Positions 1-8,139 of a stretch of DNA of 64,000 bases are shown piece after piece. Where the stretch lies: NCBI GenBank assembly GCA_965205225.1, contig CBDBFZ010000002.1:124001-188000 (forward strand), read 5' to 3'. This DNA is from Litorimonas sp965205225. Its GTDB lineage: Bacteria; Pseudomonadota; Alphaproteobacteria; Caulobacterales; Maricaulaceae. A program made the position numbers and the translations under genes. The notes under the pieces are model-generated. The model was given only the letters and a program-made list of their open reading frames with translations, searched no databases and had not been told where the DNA came from. Position 1 is the first letter of the stretch. Every line of letters begins with the position of its first letter.

Positions 1-1766
1 ACGAATATGACGTCGTCGTTGTCGGCGCGGGCGGCTCCGGGCTTCGCGCGGCTCTGGGCGCGGCACAGGCGGGGCTGAAAACAGCCTGCGTCACAAAAGT
101 CTTCCCGACGCGCTCCCACACGGTTGCGGCGCAGGGCGGCATCGCAGCCAGCCTCGGCAATATGTCGCCCGATGACTGGCGCTGGCATATGTATGACACG
201 GTCAAGGGTTCCGACTGGCTCGGCGATCAGGATTCCATCGAATATCTCTGCCGGAACGCCCCCGACGCGGTCTATGAGCTCGAGCACTGGGGCATGCCGT
301 TCTCGCGCACGGATGAAGGCAAGATCTATCAGCGCCCCTTTGGTGGCATGATGCAGAATATGGGGCAGGGCCCGGAAGCGCAGCGCACCTGCGCCGCCGC
401 CGACCGGACCGGCCATGCCATGCTGCACACACTCTATGGCCAGTCGCTCCGCCACGAAACCGAATTCTTTATTGAATATTTCGCGCTCGACCTAATCATG
501 GAAAAGGGGACATGCCGCGGCATTACCGCGTGGAAGCTCGACGACGGCACGCTGCACCGGTTCAAGGCGCAGACCGTAATCCTCGCCACCGGCGGCTATG
601 GCCGCGTTTTCTTCTCCGCCACCTCCGCGCATACCTGCACGGGCGATGGCAATGCGATGGTACTGCGAGCCGGCCTGCCGCTGCAGGATATGGAATTCAT
701 CCAGTTCCACCCGACCGGGATTTACGGCGCGGGTTGCCTGATCACCGAAGGCTCAAGGGGCGAGGGCGGCTATCTGACCAACAGTGAGGGCGAGCGCTTT
801 ATGGAACGCTACGCCCCGTCGGCCAAGGACCTTGCCTCGCGTGACGTCGTCTCCCGCGCCATGACAATCGAGATTCGCGAAGGCCACGGCGTCGGCCCGA
901 ACAAGGACCATATCTATCTGCATCTGGATCATCTCGATCCGACCGTGCTGGCCGAACGTCTGCCCGGCATTAGTGAGACCGCAAAAATCTTCACCGGCGT
1001 CGATGTGACCAAGGAACCGATCCCGGTCCTGCCGACCTGTCACTATAATATGGGCGGTATTCCGACCAATTATCACGGTGAAGTCGTGACCAAGAAGGGT
1101 AAGAACCCAGACGCGGTCGTACCGGGCCTGATGGCGGTGGGCGAAGCGGCTTGCGTCTCGGTCCATGGAGCCAACCGCCTCGGCTCTAACAGCCTGATTG
1201 ATCTGGTCGTGTTTGGCCGCGCGGCGGGCCTGCGCTGCGGTGAAATTCTCACGGCGGGGGTGGATACGAAACCGCTCGCCGATGATGCGGGCGAAGCCTC
1301 TATCGCCCGGCTGGACAAATTCAAGGCGGCCAATGGCTCCAAAAGCACGGCAGAGATCAGGCTCGAGCTGCAAAAGGCGATGCAGACCCACTGCGCCGTG
1401 TTCCGCACCGAAGAAAGCCTAGCCGAAGGCGTGACCAAAGTCACCGAAATTGCGAACGGGCTGTCCAATGTCTCGGTCGCGGACAGGACCATGGTCTGGA
1501 ATACCGATCTGATGGAAACGCTGGAGCTCGACAATCTGATCGCGCAGGCTCGCGTCACCATCGCGTCGGCCGACAACCGCAAGGAATCGCGCGGCGCCCA
1601 CGCGCATGAAGATTACCCGAACCGGCTCGACGCCGAATGGATGAAACACACGCTCGCTTGGTATGACGACGCCAAGAACATGGTCAAAATCAACTACCGC
1701 TCCGTGCATGATTACACGATGACGGACGGGATTGAGTATATTGAGCCGAAGAAGCGGGTGTACTGA
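1..1766 (+). CDS. sdhA: Succinate dehydrogenase flavoprotein subunit (5' partial)
   Basis: Catalytic FAD subunit of respiratory complex II, oxidising succinate to fumarate on the inner face of the cytoplasmic membrane. The frame is already open at base 3, so the first codons lie outside the window. The visible N-terminus has the dinucleotide-binding motif VVVGAGGSGLRAA, then RSHTVAAQGGI, whose histidine is the covalent flavin attachment site of the family. HPTGIYGAG and HGANRLGSNSL are the usual substrate and FAD segments, and the C-terminus ends normally in EPKKRVY. In most alphaproteobacteria sdhB follows; here a truncated membrane gene and IS debris follow instead. Identification is secure. 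Confidence 0.97.
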   Translation, partial: EYDVVVVGAGGSGLRAALGAAQAGLKTACVTKVFPTRSHTVAAQGGIAASLGNMSPDDWRWHMYDTVKGSDWLGDQDSIEYLCRNAPDAVYELEHWGMPFSRTDEGKIYQRPFGGMMQNMGQGPEAQRTCAAADRTGHAMLHTLYGQSLRHETEFFIEYFALDLIMEKGTCRGITAWKLDDGTLHRFKAQTVILATGGYGRVFFSATSAHTCTGDGNAMVLRAGLPLQDMEFIQFHPTGIYGAGCLITEGSRGEGGYLTNSEGERFMERYAPSAKDLASRDVVSRAMTIEIREGHGVGPNKDHIYLHLDHLDPTVLAERLPGISETAKIFTGVDVTKEPIPVLPTCHYNMGGIPTNYHGEVVTKKGKNPDAVVPGLMAVGEAACVSVHGANRLGSNSLIDLVVFGRAAGLRCGEILTAGVDTKPLADDAGEASIARLDKFKAANGSKSTAEIRLELQKAMQTHCAVFRTEESLAEGVTKVTEIANGLSNVSVADRTMVWNTDLMETLELDNLIAQARVTIASADNRKESRGAHAHEDYPNRLDAEWMKHTLAWYDDAKNMVKINYRSVHDYTMTDGIEYIEPKKRVY

Positions 1767-1769
1767 TCC

Positions 1770-2012
1770 ATGCTCCTCGCGGTGGCCGGATATCTGGCAA
1801 TCGCACTGGGCATTGTCCATTCCATCTTGGGTGAGTGGCTGATCTTCTCCCGCTGGCGCAAAGCTGCACCCGACATTCCTCGCCAGCATCGCGGTATTAT
1901 CTGGGCCAGCTGGCACGAGCTGACGCTGTTCGGCGCGGTCATCGGGATCATCCTGATCCGCGTGCCGCTGGGCGCGGATACGCTCATCCTCATCCGGGAT
2001 GGGCGGTGCTGA
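1770..2012 (+). pseudogene. Small integral membrane protein, 3' end lost to IS debris
   Basis: The frame starts three bases after the sdhA stop and reads a hydrophobic protein with two likely membrane helices (residues 1-25 and about 48-66) joined by a basic loop containing FSRWRKAAP. Function is not recognised; the spacing suggests it was co-transcribed with sdhA. After about residue 76 the sequence runs into a fragment of an IS3-type transposase, so the natural C-terminus is missing and the last residues (DGRC) come from the junction. It could still make a short product, but it reads as a gene remnant. Confidence 0.6.
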
Positions 2013-2150
2013 CTGTACTCGATGAGTACACCCGAGAAGCCCTGTGCGTGCATGTCCGTGCCAGGATGGGTTCAGCTGATGTTCTGGAGACACTCTATCT
2101 GCTGCTGCTCAAGCATGGGAAGCCTGACCATATCCGACCTGACAATGGGG
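2003..2150 (+). mobile_element. IS3-family OrfB fragment (DDE region)
   Basis: One frame translates to LTVLDEYTREALCVHV followed by KHGKPDHIRPDNG, the DEYTRE and DNG segments of the integrase-like catalytic domain of IS3-family OrfB. Only about 49 codons survive. The left side joins the truncated membrane gene and the right side joins the IS5-type fragment at a shared stretch resembling ACAATGG.GCCGTTTAAAG. It differs from the IS3 element at 21.6-22.9 kb, so it came from another element. Confidence 0.7.
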
Positions 2151-2905
2151 CCGTTTAAAGTCTTATTTGCCTTATGGGAGCACAGGGAAACGGGGTCGCA
2201 ACGCCAAGGCTTTTCATTGATGCTTTGTTGTGGATGGCCCGTTCGGGCGGGCGTTGGCGCGATTTACCCGAACGGTTCGGGCGTTTTGACAGTGTCAAAC
2301 GGCGTTATTATCTCTGGGTTGAGGCCGGGGTTTTAGAAGATGTCTTTAAGGCCTTGCGCACTCACGCTGATCAAGAGTGGCTGATGATGGATGCCACAAT
2401 TGTGCGGGCGCATGCCCAATCGGCCGGGGCGCGGCATAAAAAAGGGGGCCTGATGCCCACGCATTGGGGCGTTCCAGGGGGGGACGTTCCAAGGGCGGCC
2501 TGACGACAAAAATACATGGGCTGACAGATGCATTGGGTTTACCTCTGCGCCTGATAGCAACGGGCGGGCATTGTAGCGAAATGACGCAAGCCGCCGCCTT
2601 ATTGGCAGGGTTTAAGGCGGATCATGTCTTGGCGGATAAGGGCTATGATGGCCGGTGCGTTATAGACGCGGTGAATGAGAGCGGGGCTATGCCCGTTATT
2701 CCGTCCCGGAAAAATGCGCGCAAGCCAAGGCAAACTGATATGGCTTTGTATAAGGAACGTAATATTGTCGAGCGTTTCTTTGGCTATCTCAAACAGTTCC
2801 GGCGTGTGGCTACGCGCTATGACAAGCATATCCAAAACTATATGGGCTTCGTCTATATCGCAGCTATCAAAATCTGGCTCAAATGATTAATTCTTCTCTA
2901 CGACC
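2145..2905 (+). mobile_element. IS5-family (IS427-group) element, copy A, 5'-truncated
   Basis: Nearly identical to the complete copies at 16.6, 18.7 and 22.9 kb, but the left inverted repeat and about 80-90 bp are missing. The right end is intact (TTAATTCTTCTCTACGACC ending at 2905) and is followed by TA, the target dinucleotide seen beside all copies. Five bases (TAACA in copy C) are missing near 2209, which breaks OrfA. OrfB (2464-2886) is still open and carries the DKGYD and ERFFGYLKQFRR signatures of IS5-type transposases. The element is dead in cis. Confidence 0.85.
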
Positions 2906-3753
2906 TAGAGTTTGCCATCAAAATTCGACGCGCTGTGTCGTTCCGCCAGTCCTTTATCATCCCATGTCCGGTTCACCAGTTGCCCGCGCTGAAACGCCGG
3001 GCGCGCGCCCAATTGTTTGGCCCAGCGAACGACATTTTCATATTCATGCACCTGCAGAAACTCCGCGGCCTCATAGAGAATCCCGCGCGCCATACCGCCA
3101 TACCAAGGATAGATCGCAAAATCGGCGACCGTCAGTTCATCGCCAGCAATAAATTCATGCTCAGCCAACCGCTTGTCGAGTACATCCATCTGCCGCTTCG
3201 TTTCCATCGCAAAACGGTCAATGGCATATTCGATCTTGATCGGCGCATAGGCGTAGAAGTGACCGAATCCACCGCCAAGATAGGGCGCACTGCCGACCTG
3301 CCAGAACAGCCATGACAGGCATTCGGCTCGCGTCACTCGGTCCGTTGGCAGAAACATGCCGAACTTTTCCGCCAGATAGGTCAGGATCGCGCCAGATTCG
3401 AATATGCGGGCATTAGGGTCTTCCGAACGATCCATCAGGGCCGGAATCTTGGAATTAGGATTAACCTCGACAAAACCAGAGGAGAACTGATCGCCTTCTC
3501 CGATATTGATCAGCCAGGCATCATACTCAGCGCCGGAATGACCGGCTTCCAGCAATTCTTCGAGCATGATAGTGACTTTCACACCATTGGGCGTTCCCAG
3601 TGAATAAAGCTGGAATGGATGTTCGCCGACCGGACGGTTCTTATCATGGGTCGCGCCGCTGATCGGGCGATTGATACTGGCGAAACGGCCACCAGAGCCC
3701 TTCTCCCATGTCCATATTTTGGCAGGTGTGTAATCTGAGAATTCCTGAGTCAT
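2905..3753 (-). CDS. yghU: Glutathione S-transferase family disulfide-bond oxidoreductase (YghU-like), 3' end clipped by IS
   Basis: Cytosolic thioredoxin-fold protein of 282 residues, close in length to the YghU/YfcG group, which reduces disulfides with bound glutathione. The N-terminal half has the thioredoxin-like domain with LYSLGTPNGVKV and the cis-proline segment NSKIPAL. The C-terminal half is the helical GST domain ending in WDDKGLAERHSASNFDGKL. The start at 3753 is chosen because TAGGAGC lies 8 bases upstream; an upstream start codon has no such site. The stop codon is formed by the TA target duplication plus the last base of IS copy A. Family members usually continue for about a dozen residues, so the C-terminal tail has probably been lost. 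Confidence 0.88.
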   Translation of the reverse strand: MTQEFSDYTPAKIWTWEKGSGGRFASINRPISGATHDKNRPVGEHPFQLYSLGTPNGVKVTIMLEELLEAGHSGAEYDAWLINIGEGDQFSSGFVEVNPNSKIPALMDRSEDPNARIFESGAILTYLAEKFGMFLPTDRVTRAECLSWLFWQVGSAPYLGGGFGHFYAYAPIKIEYAIDRFAMETKRQMDVLDKRLAEHEFIAGDELTVADFAIYPWYGGMARGILYEAAEFLQVHEYENVVRWAKQLGARPAFQRGQLVNRTWDDKGLAERHSASNFDGKL

Positions 3754-4062
3754 ATACGGGCTCCTAATCCTGTGCTCGCTCACATCCCAAAAACCTATCG
3801 CAGCCTGAAATCACTCTTCAAAACCGGATTAAGGCGTATCGCAAGATCAATAGCTAATAATAAACCCATTCCAAAACTATGGGAGTACAAAAATTATGTC
3901 AGGTGATGAGACAGCTGCCATACCGGGTTGCAGACTGATCGCCGCGTGCGGTCTCCTGATCGATTTTTCGAGGGGGCTCGCCATCTATTGTATTGTGATC
4001 AATATTGGATTGGCGAGACCTCATATCGCCGCTACGCGATGACGCGCGCGTGTCATGCCGAT

Positions 4063-5136
4063 CTACAGCAGCAACTCAGCCAGTCGTGCGCGGTGGAAGG
4101 CGGCATCGCCGAACTGTGACGCCAGGAACATGGCTTTGCGGCGATAGAGCTGCGCGTCGCAATCATAGGTAAATCCGAACCCGCCATGAAACTGGATCGA
4201 CCGGTCCGCGGCGTAGGAAAGCGCCCCTTCAGCATTGGCATTGGCCATGCGCACGGCGATGTCTCCATCGCCCTGTTTTTCGCAGTGAGTCGCCGCTGCA
4301 TACAGCAGAGATCGGGCATTTTCCGCATCCACAAAAGCATCGACGATCGGATGTTTGAGCGCCTGATAGGCGCCGATCAGTTTGCCGAACTGTTTGCGCG
4401 TTTTCAGATATTCGACCGTGTAATCGACGCAGGCCATCGCCGCACCCGACATCTCCGCCGCCTGCAGCAGGTTTGCGACCCGTTCGATCCGTTCCAGTGC
4501 GACCGCTGTCAGCTCGGCCGGCATGAGGTCCGCATCCGAGACGGACGGAACATCAAATGTGTAGCTGCGCTTGGTCTCGTCGATGATGGTTTCGCGCCGC
4601 GCCTGAATCCGGTCTCTGGGGATCAGAGCCAGTCGGGTCTCGCCCTTATGCCGCACCGATGTCACGACGATGTCTGCCACCTCTAGATCCATGACGAAGG
4701 TCTTAGTCTGGCCTTCAACTGCGCTTAGCTCCCACGCACCAGACGGTTCGAACAGAGCGGCTGTGGCGATTGCGCCTGAAGCGAGTTTGGGCAGCCATTC
4801 CGCTTTCTGAGCGTCTGTGCCGCCAAACAGAACCGCCTGCGCCGCAAGCGTTGTGGAAACAAAGGGCGTGCTCATCAGATGCTTGCCCATAGCTTCGACT
4901 ACCGGCACCAAATCCGCCAGTCCGAGACCGAGACCACCTTGCTCCTCCGGTATCGCGATGCCCAACCAACCCAGATCGGCCATGTCTGACCAGACAGCCG
5001 AAGCGAACCCCTGCTCATCCTGAATCAGGTCGCGCACATATGAGATCGGGCTCTTATGGGCGCAAAACCGCATCGCCTGATCGCGAAGCTCTGCCTGCAT
5101 CTCAGTCAGAGTAATTTTTGCGAGGTGTCGGGTCAT
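4063..5136 (-). CDS. Acyl-CoA dehydrogenase, short subunit
   Basis: FAD-dependent alpha,beta-dehydrogenation of an acyl-CoA thioester in the cytosol. The protein has 357 residues: an N-terminal helical domain with GLGLADL, a middle beta domain with LFEPSGAW, and a C-terminal helical domain ending with FHGGFGFTYDCDAQLYRRK and a short tail. It is smaller than typical homotetrameric enzymes (about 380-400) and lies 12 bp behind a 398-residue partner. This short/long pairing is characteristic of the alpha2beta2 acyl-CoA dehydrogenases known from steroid side-chain degradation. Last gene of the minus-strand operon. The substrate cannot be read from the sequence. Confidence 0.9.
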   Translation of the reverse strand: MTRHLAKITLTEMQAELRDQAMRFCAHKSPISYVRDLIQDEQGFASAVWSDMADLGWLGIAIPEEQGGLGLGLADLVPVVEAMGKHLMSTPFVSTTLAAQAVLFGGTDAQKAEWLPKLASGAIATAALFEPSGAWELSAVEGQTKTFVMDLEVADIVVTSVRHKGETRLALIPRDRIQARRETIIDETKRSYTFDVPSVSDADLMPAELTAVALERIERVANLLQAAEMSGAAMACVDYTVEYLKTRKQFGKLIGAYQALKHPIVDAFVDAENARSLLYAAATHCEKQGDGDIAVRMANANAEGALSYAADRSIQFHGGFGFTYDCDAQLYRRKAMFLASQFGDAAFHRARLAELLL

Positions 5137-5148
5137 TTCGACTTGGCC

Positions 5149-6345
5149 CTATTTGGTCTTGGGAAGTCCGAGGACATGTTCCCCGATAATATTGCGCTGA
5201 ATTTGCGAGGTCCCCCCGCCAATTGTGGCCGAGAAGGCATTCAGATAGGAGCGCTGCCAATAGCCGTCTTCGCGGCTATTCTCCTCACCAACATAGTAGC
5301 CAGCCTGCGCGCCTTCGAGTTCCAGCGCCAGCTCGCCCGTTTCACGCGCATATTCAGTAAATTGCAGTTTGCTGAGCAGTGGCAGAGCAAAGTGGCGTTC
5401 GCTAACCAGCGGCGAAATTTTGGCCCGCTCGCGATTTGCCATCATCGCCTGGGCCTCAATTATGTGCTGCACCATACGGTCGCGCATGACCGGGTCTTCC
5501 AGTGCAGGCTTTCCGTTGCGCATGGCGCGTTTGGCCAGGCCGAGCACTTCGAGTGGATCGGTCTGGCTGATTGTATAGCCGCCTGCCTGTCCGCCGCGCG
5601 CACCGCGTTCATACTCAAGTGTTCGCATAGCGACTTTCCAGCCATCACCTTCTTCGCCCATCAGCGTGTCGGCTCGGATCCGCGCATCGGTGAAGAAGGT
5701 CTGGGTGAAGCCGAATTCACCCGTCAGCTTGCAGATTTTCGTTGTTTCCACACCCGGAATTCGCATCGGGGCGAGAAAGAAAGACAGGCCCGCATATTTG
5801 TTAGGGGCGTCCGGATTGGTCCGCGCCAGCAGGATCATATATTTCGCGTAATTGCCCTGCGTCGTCCAGATCTTGGAGCCGTTGAGGACATACTCATCGC
5901 CATCCCGCACCGCCTTGAGCTGTGCATTGCCGAGGTCAGAGCCATTATCCGGTTCGGAAAAGCCCTGACACCAGATATCGTCGGCAGAGAGGATCCCCGG
6001 CAGGTAGCGGCGCTTCTCGTCTTCCATCCCCGTATCGAGGATCAGCGGGCCAGCCCAGCCAATGCCGATCGCGTTGAGCATGATCGGTACATTGTGATGA
6101 CGCATGACGCGCGTCGCGGCGTCCTGATGCGCCTGTGTCAGCCCGCCGCCGCCATAATCCTTCGGCCAGTGCGCGCCGAGATAGCCCGCTTTGTAGACGC
6201 TATTCTGCCACGCCCGGAGGAACTCGAATTGCTCATCCGTGCCGACTTCCATGAAGGTTAGCGGCAACATGAACGGTACATTGCGGGGCGTATACTCCGC
6301 GAACCAGGCGTTGGCCTGCTGGGCGAATGCCTCGACGCTAATCAC
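5149..6345 (-). CDS. Acyl-CoA dehydrogenase, long subunit
   Basis: 398-residue FadE-type enzyme. It shows WCQGFSEPDNGSDL (about residues 125-138, flavin/substrate loop), LNGSKIWTTQGNYA, and IGGGTSQIQRNIIGEHVLG at the C-terminus. Glu246 in LEYERG sits where isovaleryl- and long-chain-type enzymes, and ChsE4 of the steroid pathway, carry the catalytic base, so this is probably the catalytic half of a heteromer with the next gene. It starts 6 bp after the MaoC stop and is clearly co-transcribed with it. Confidence 0.92.
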   Translation of the reverse strand: MISVEAFAQQANAWFAEYTPRNVPFMLPLTFMEVGTDEQFEFLRAWQNSVYKAGYLGAHWPKDYGGGGLTQAHQDAATRVMRHHNVPIMLNAIGIGWAGPLILDTGMEDEKRRYLPGILSADDIWCQGFSEPDNGSDLGNAQLKAVRDGDEYVLNGSKIWTTQGNYAKYMILLARTNPDAPNKYAGLSFFLAPMRIPGVETTKICKLTGEFGFTQTFFTDARIRADTLMGEEGDGWKVAMRTLEYERGARGGQAGGYTISQTDPLEVLGLAKRAMRNGKPALEDPVMRDRMVQHIIEAQAMMANRERAKISPLVSERHFALPLLSKLQFTEYARETGELALELEGAQAGYYVGEENSREDGYWQRSYLNAFSATIGGGTSQIQRNIIGEHVLGLPKTK

Positions 6346-6351
6346 GGGCGT

Positions 6352-6816
6352 CTAAGTAAACAACAAAATCAGCGTTTCAGTGACCAGAGCGGGTTTGTCC
6401 TCGCCTTCGATCTCAACCGTGACTTCCTGAGTCAGCAAGTGCTGACCGGGTGATTTTTCTTCATAGTCGGTCAGTTTGAAATGACCACGCACTTTCTTGC
6501 CGTTCTTGACGGGCGCGACGAAGCGCAGTTTGTTGAGGCCGTAATTCACGCCCATGCGCGCGCCCTTGATCGACGCGGCCGCATCGCCAGAGCTCATCTT
6601 CGGAATGAGCGAGAGGGTCAGAAAACCATGCGCAATCGTCGTTCCGAACGGCGTCATTTTCGCCATGTCCGGATTAATGTGAATAAACTGATGATCGCCC
6701 GTACATTCGGCAAATGTATTGATCCGGTCCTGATCGACCTTGATCCAGTCCGATGTTCCCATGATTTCGCCGACTTTTCCGGCAATCTCGTCTGCTGCAA
6801 TGGCTGGCATTGTCAC
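6352..6816 (-). CDS. MaoC-family (hot-dog) enoyl-CoA hydratase
   Basis: 154 residues, a single hot-dog domain. The hydratase signature TGDHQFIHINPDMAK supplies the catalytic Asp and His, followed by GTTIAHGFLTLSL. Enzymes of this type add water to 2-enoyl-CoA to give the 3-hydroxyacyl-CoA, often the R form, which fits the neighbouring MFE2-like dehydrogenase. It lies between the two acyl-CoA dehydrogenase pairs, 21 bp after one and 6 bp before the other, so it is part of one operon. A regulatory or non-catalytic role is unlikely with both active-site residues present. Confidence 0.9.
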   Translation of the reverse strand: MTMPAIAADEIAGKVGEIMGTSDWIKVDQDRINTFAECTGDHQFIHINPDMAKMTPFGTTIAHGFLTLSLIPKMSSGDAAASIKGARMGVNYGLNKLRFVAPVKNGKKVRGHFKLTDYEEKSPGQHLLTQEVTVEIEGEDKPALVTETLILLFT

Positions 6817-6837
6817 TCTCCCTCTTAGTTATTCTCT

Positions 6838-7956
6838 TTAGAATGAATGCGCCTTGGCGTGCTCGTTCTGATGATAGGCCGCGTTGCCTAGCAATTCCTG
6901 CAGGACGCGCACGCGCTTCAGAAACAGGCCAATATCATATTCATCCGTCATGCCGACACCGCCATGCATTTGCACGCCTTCAAGCGCGGCAAGTTTGGCG
7001 ACATCGCCCAGTTTGGATTTGGCCATTGAGCAATAGCGGTCCGCTTTCGGATCACCTGCATCTAGTGCCGTCAAAGCTCCCAGAACGGCGGATTGGGCGA
7101 TTTCGAGTTCGGAATAGAGATGGCTGGAACGGTGCTGGAGCGCCTGAAAGCTGCCCACGGCCACACCGAATTGCTCGCGCTCTTTGATATATTCGACCGT
7201 GCTGCGGAACGCCTCTCCGCCTGCGCCGAGCAGTTCAGCGGCGACAATGCCGCGGCCCGCCGCGAGCGTCTTGTGCAGTGCCTCTTCCGCGTTTGTTTCA
7301 CCGATCAGCGCATCACCATCAACTTCGACATTATCGAGATCGATCCGCGCCGAGTTATGGGCGTCGACCATGATGGTCCGTTCAATCTCGACGCCCTTCA
7401 TAGTCGGATCAACGAGGAAGAACGCCAAACCGTCGTCCGTTTTGGCAGCGACAATCAACTGGTCAGCGGCGTGACCATCCACGACCATCGCTTTGGACCC
7501 GTTAAGCCGGAAGCCATTGCCAGATTTTTCCGCCGTCGTTTCGATCCCGGTCGGATTATGCTTTGGACCTTCATCAAGCGCGACCGCCATAATGATTTCA
7601 CCGGTCGCGATTTTGGGGAGCCAGGTGTTTTTCTGATCATTCGAGCCTGCTTCGCGCAACACGGTTGCCGCCAGTATGGCGGTCGACAGGAAGGGCGACG
7701 CTGTCAGGTTTCGGCCCATCTGCTCGGCCAGCAAGCCTGCCGATTGAAAGCCCATATCCACCCCGCCATGATCTTCACCGATGACAATACCGGCAAAGCC
7801 CATATCGGCCATTTCAGACCAAAGAGCCCGGTCAAACCCGGTCTCGTCTCGGTCATCCCGGAGTTTTCGCAGCGCGGTCACAGATGCTTTGTCGGCAAAG
7901 AAGCCTTCCGCTGTGTCGCGGAGCATCACTTCGTCTTCGTTGAGAACTAGAGCCAT
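6838..7956 (-). CDS. Acyl-CoA dehydrogenase, short subunit (second pair)
   Basis: 372 residues with the acyl-CoA dehydrogenase fold. The N-terminal helices contain GFAGIVIGEDHGGVDMG, the middle domain LNGSKAMVVDG, and the C-terminus MHGGVGMTDEYDIGLFLKR. The segment aligned with the catalytic helix of its partner reads AAGRGIVAAELLG and has no obvious base, supporting a non-catalytic or flavin-completing role in a heteromer with the 396-residue enzyme encoded upstream. It is separated from that partner by 183 bp containing a repeat-like sequence. Confidence 0.9.
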   Translation of the reverse strand: MALVLNEDEVMLRDTAEGFFADKASVTALRKLRDDRDETGFDRALWSEMADMGFAGIVIGEDHGGVDMGFQSAGLLAEQMGRNLTASPFLSTAILAATVLREAGSNDQKNTWLPKIATGEIIMAVALDEGPKHNPTGIETTAEKSGNGFRLNGSKAMVVDGHAADQLIVAAKTDDGLAFFLVDPTMKGVEIERTIMVDAHNSARIDLDNVEVDGDALIGETNAEEALHKTLAAGRGIVAAELLGAGGEAFRSTVEYIKEREQFGVAVGSFQALQHRSSHLYSELEIAQSAVLGALTALDAGDPKADRYCSMAKSKLGDVAKLAALEGVQMHGGVGMTDEYDIGLFLKRVRVLQELLGNAAYHQNEHAKAHSF

Positions 7957-7999
7957 GTTTGGCGGTTCCTTCTATGGTCCGCTGACGCGGGCTTCCTGT

Positions 8000-8090
8000 T
8001 TACTCCCTCCACCTCCCTCCGCCATTGAGGAGGAGGAAAGAAGGAATCGAATGTCTGTTCCTCCCCATCAATGGGGAAATGTCAGTGAGC
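8000..8090. repeat. REP-like palindromic spacer between two operon genes
   Basis: The 183-bp gap between the two dehydrogenase genes contains two short mirror structures: CCTCCGCCATTGAGGAGG, and CCCCATCAATGGGG within TTCCTCCCC...GGGGAAATG. Such CT-rich palindromic spacers are often dispersed repeats in alphaproteobacterial genomes. Only this occurrence is visible here, so repeat status is inferred from form. Confidence 0.35.
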
Positions 8091-8139
8091 CCCGCGAACA
8101 GACAGATGAGGCCAAAATCGGCCCGCGTCCGCGCGACTC

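Noticed and set aside
5056..6261. 401-codon plus-strand frame across the dehydrogenase genes
   Set aside because: Antisense shadow of the 398-residue acyl-CoA dehydrogenase; composition is typical of a reverse frame.
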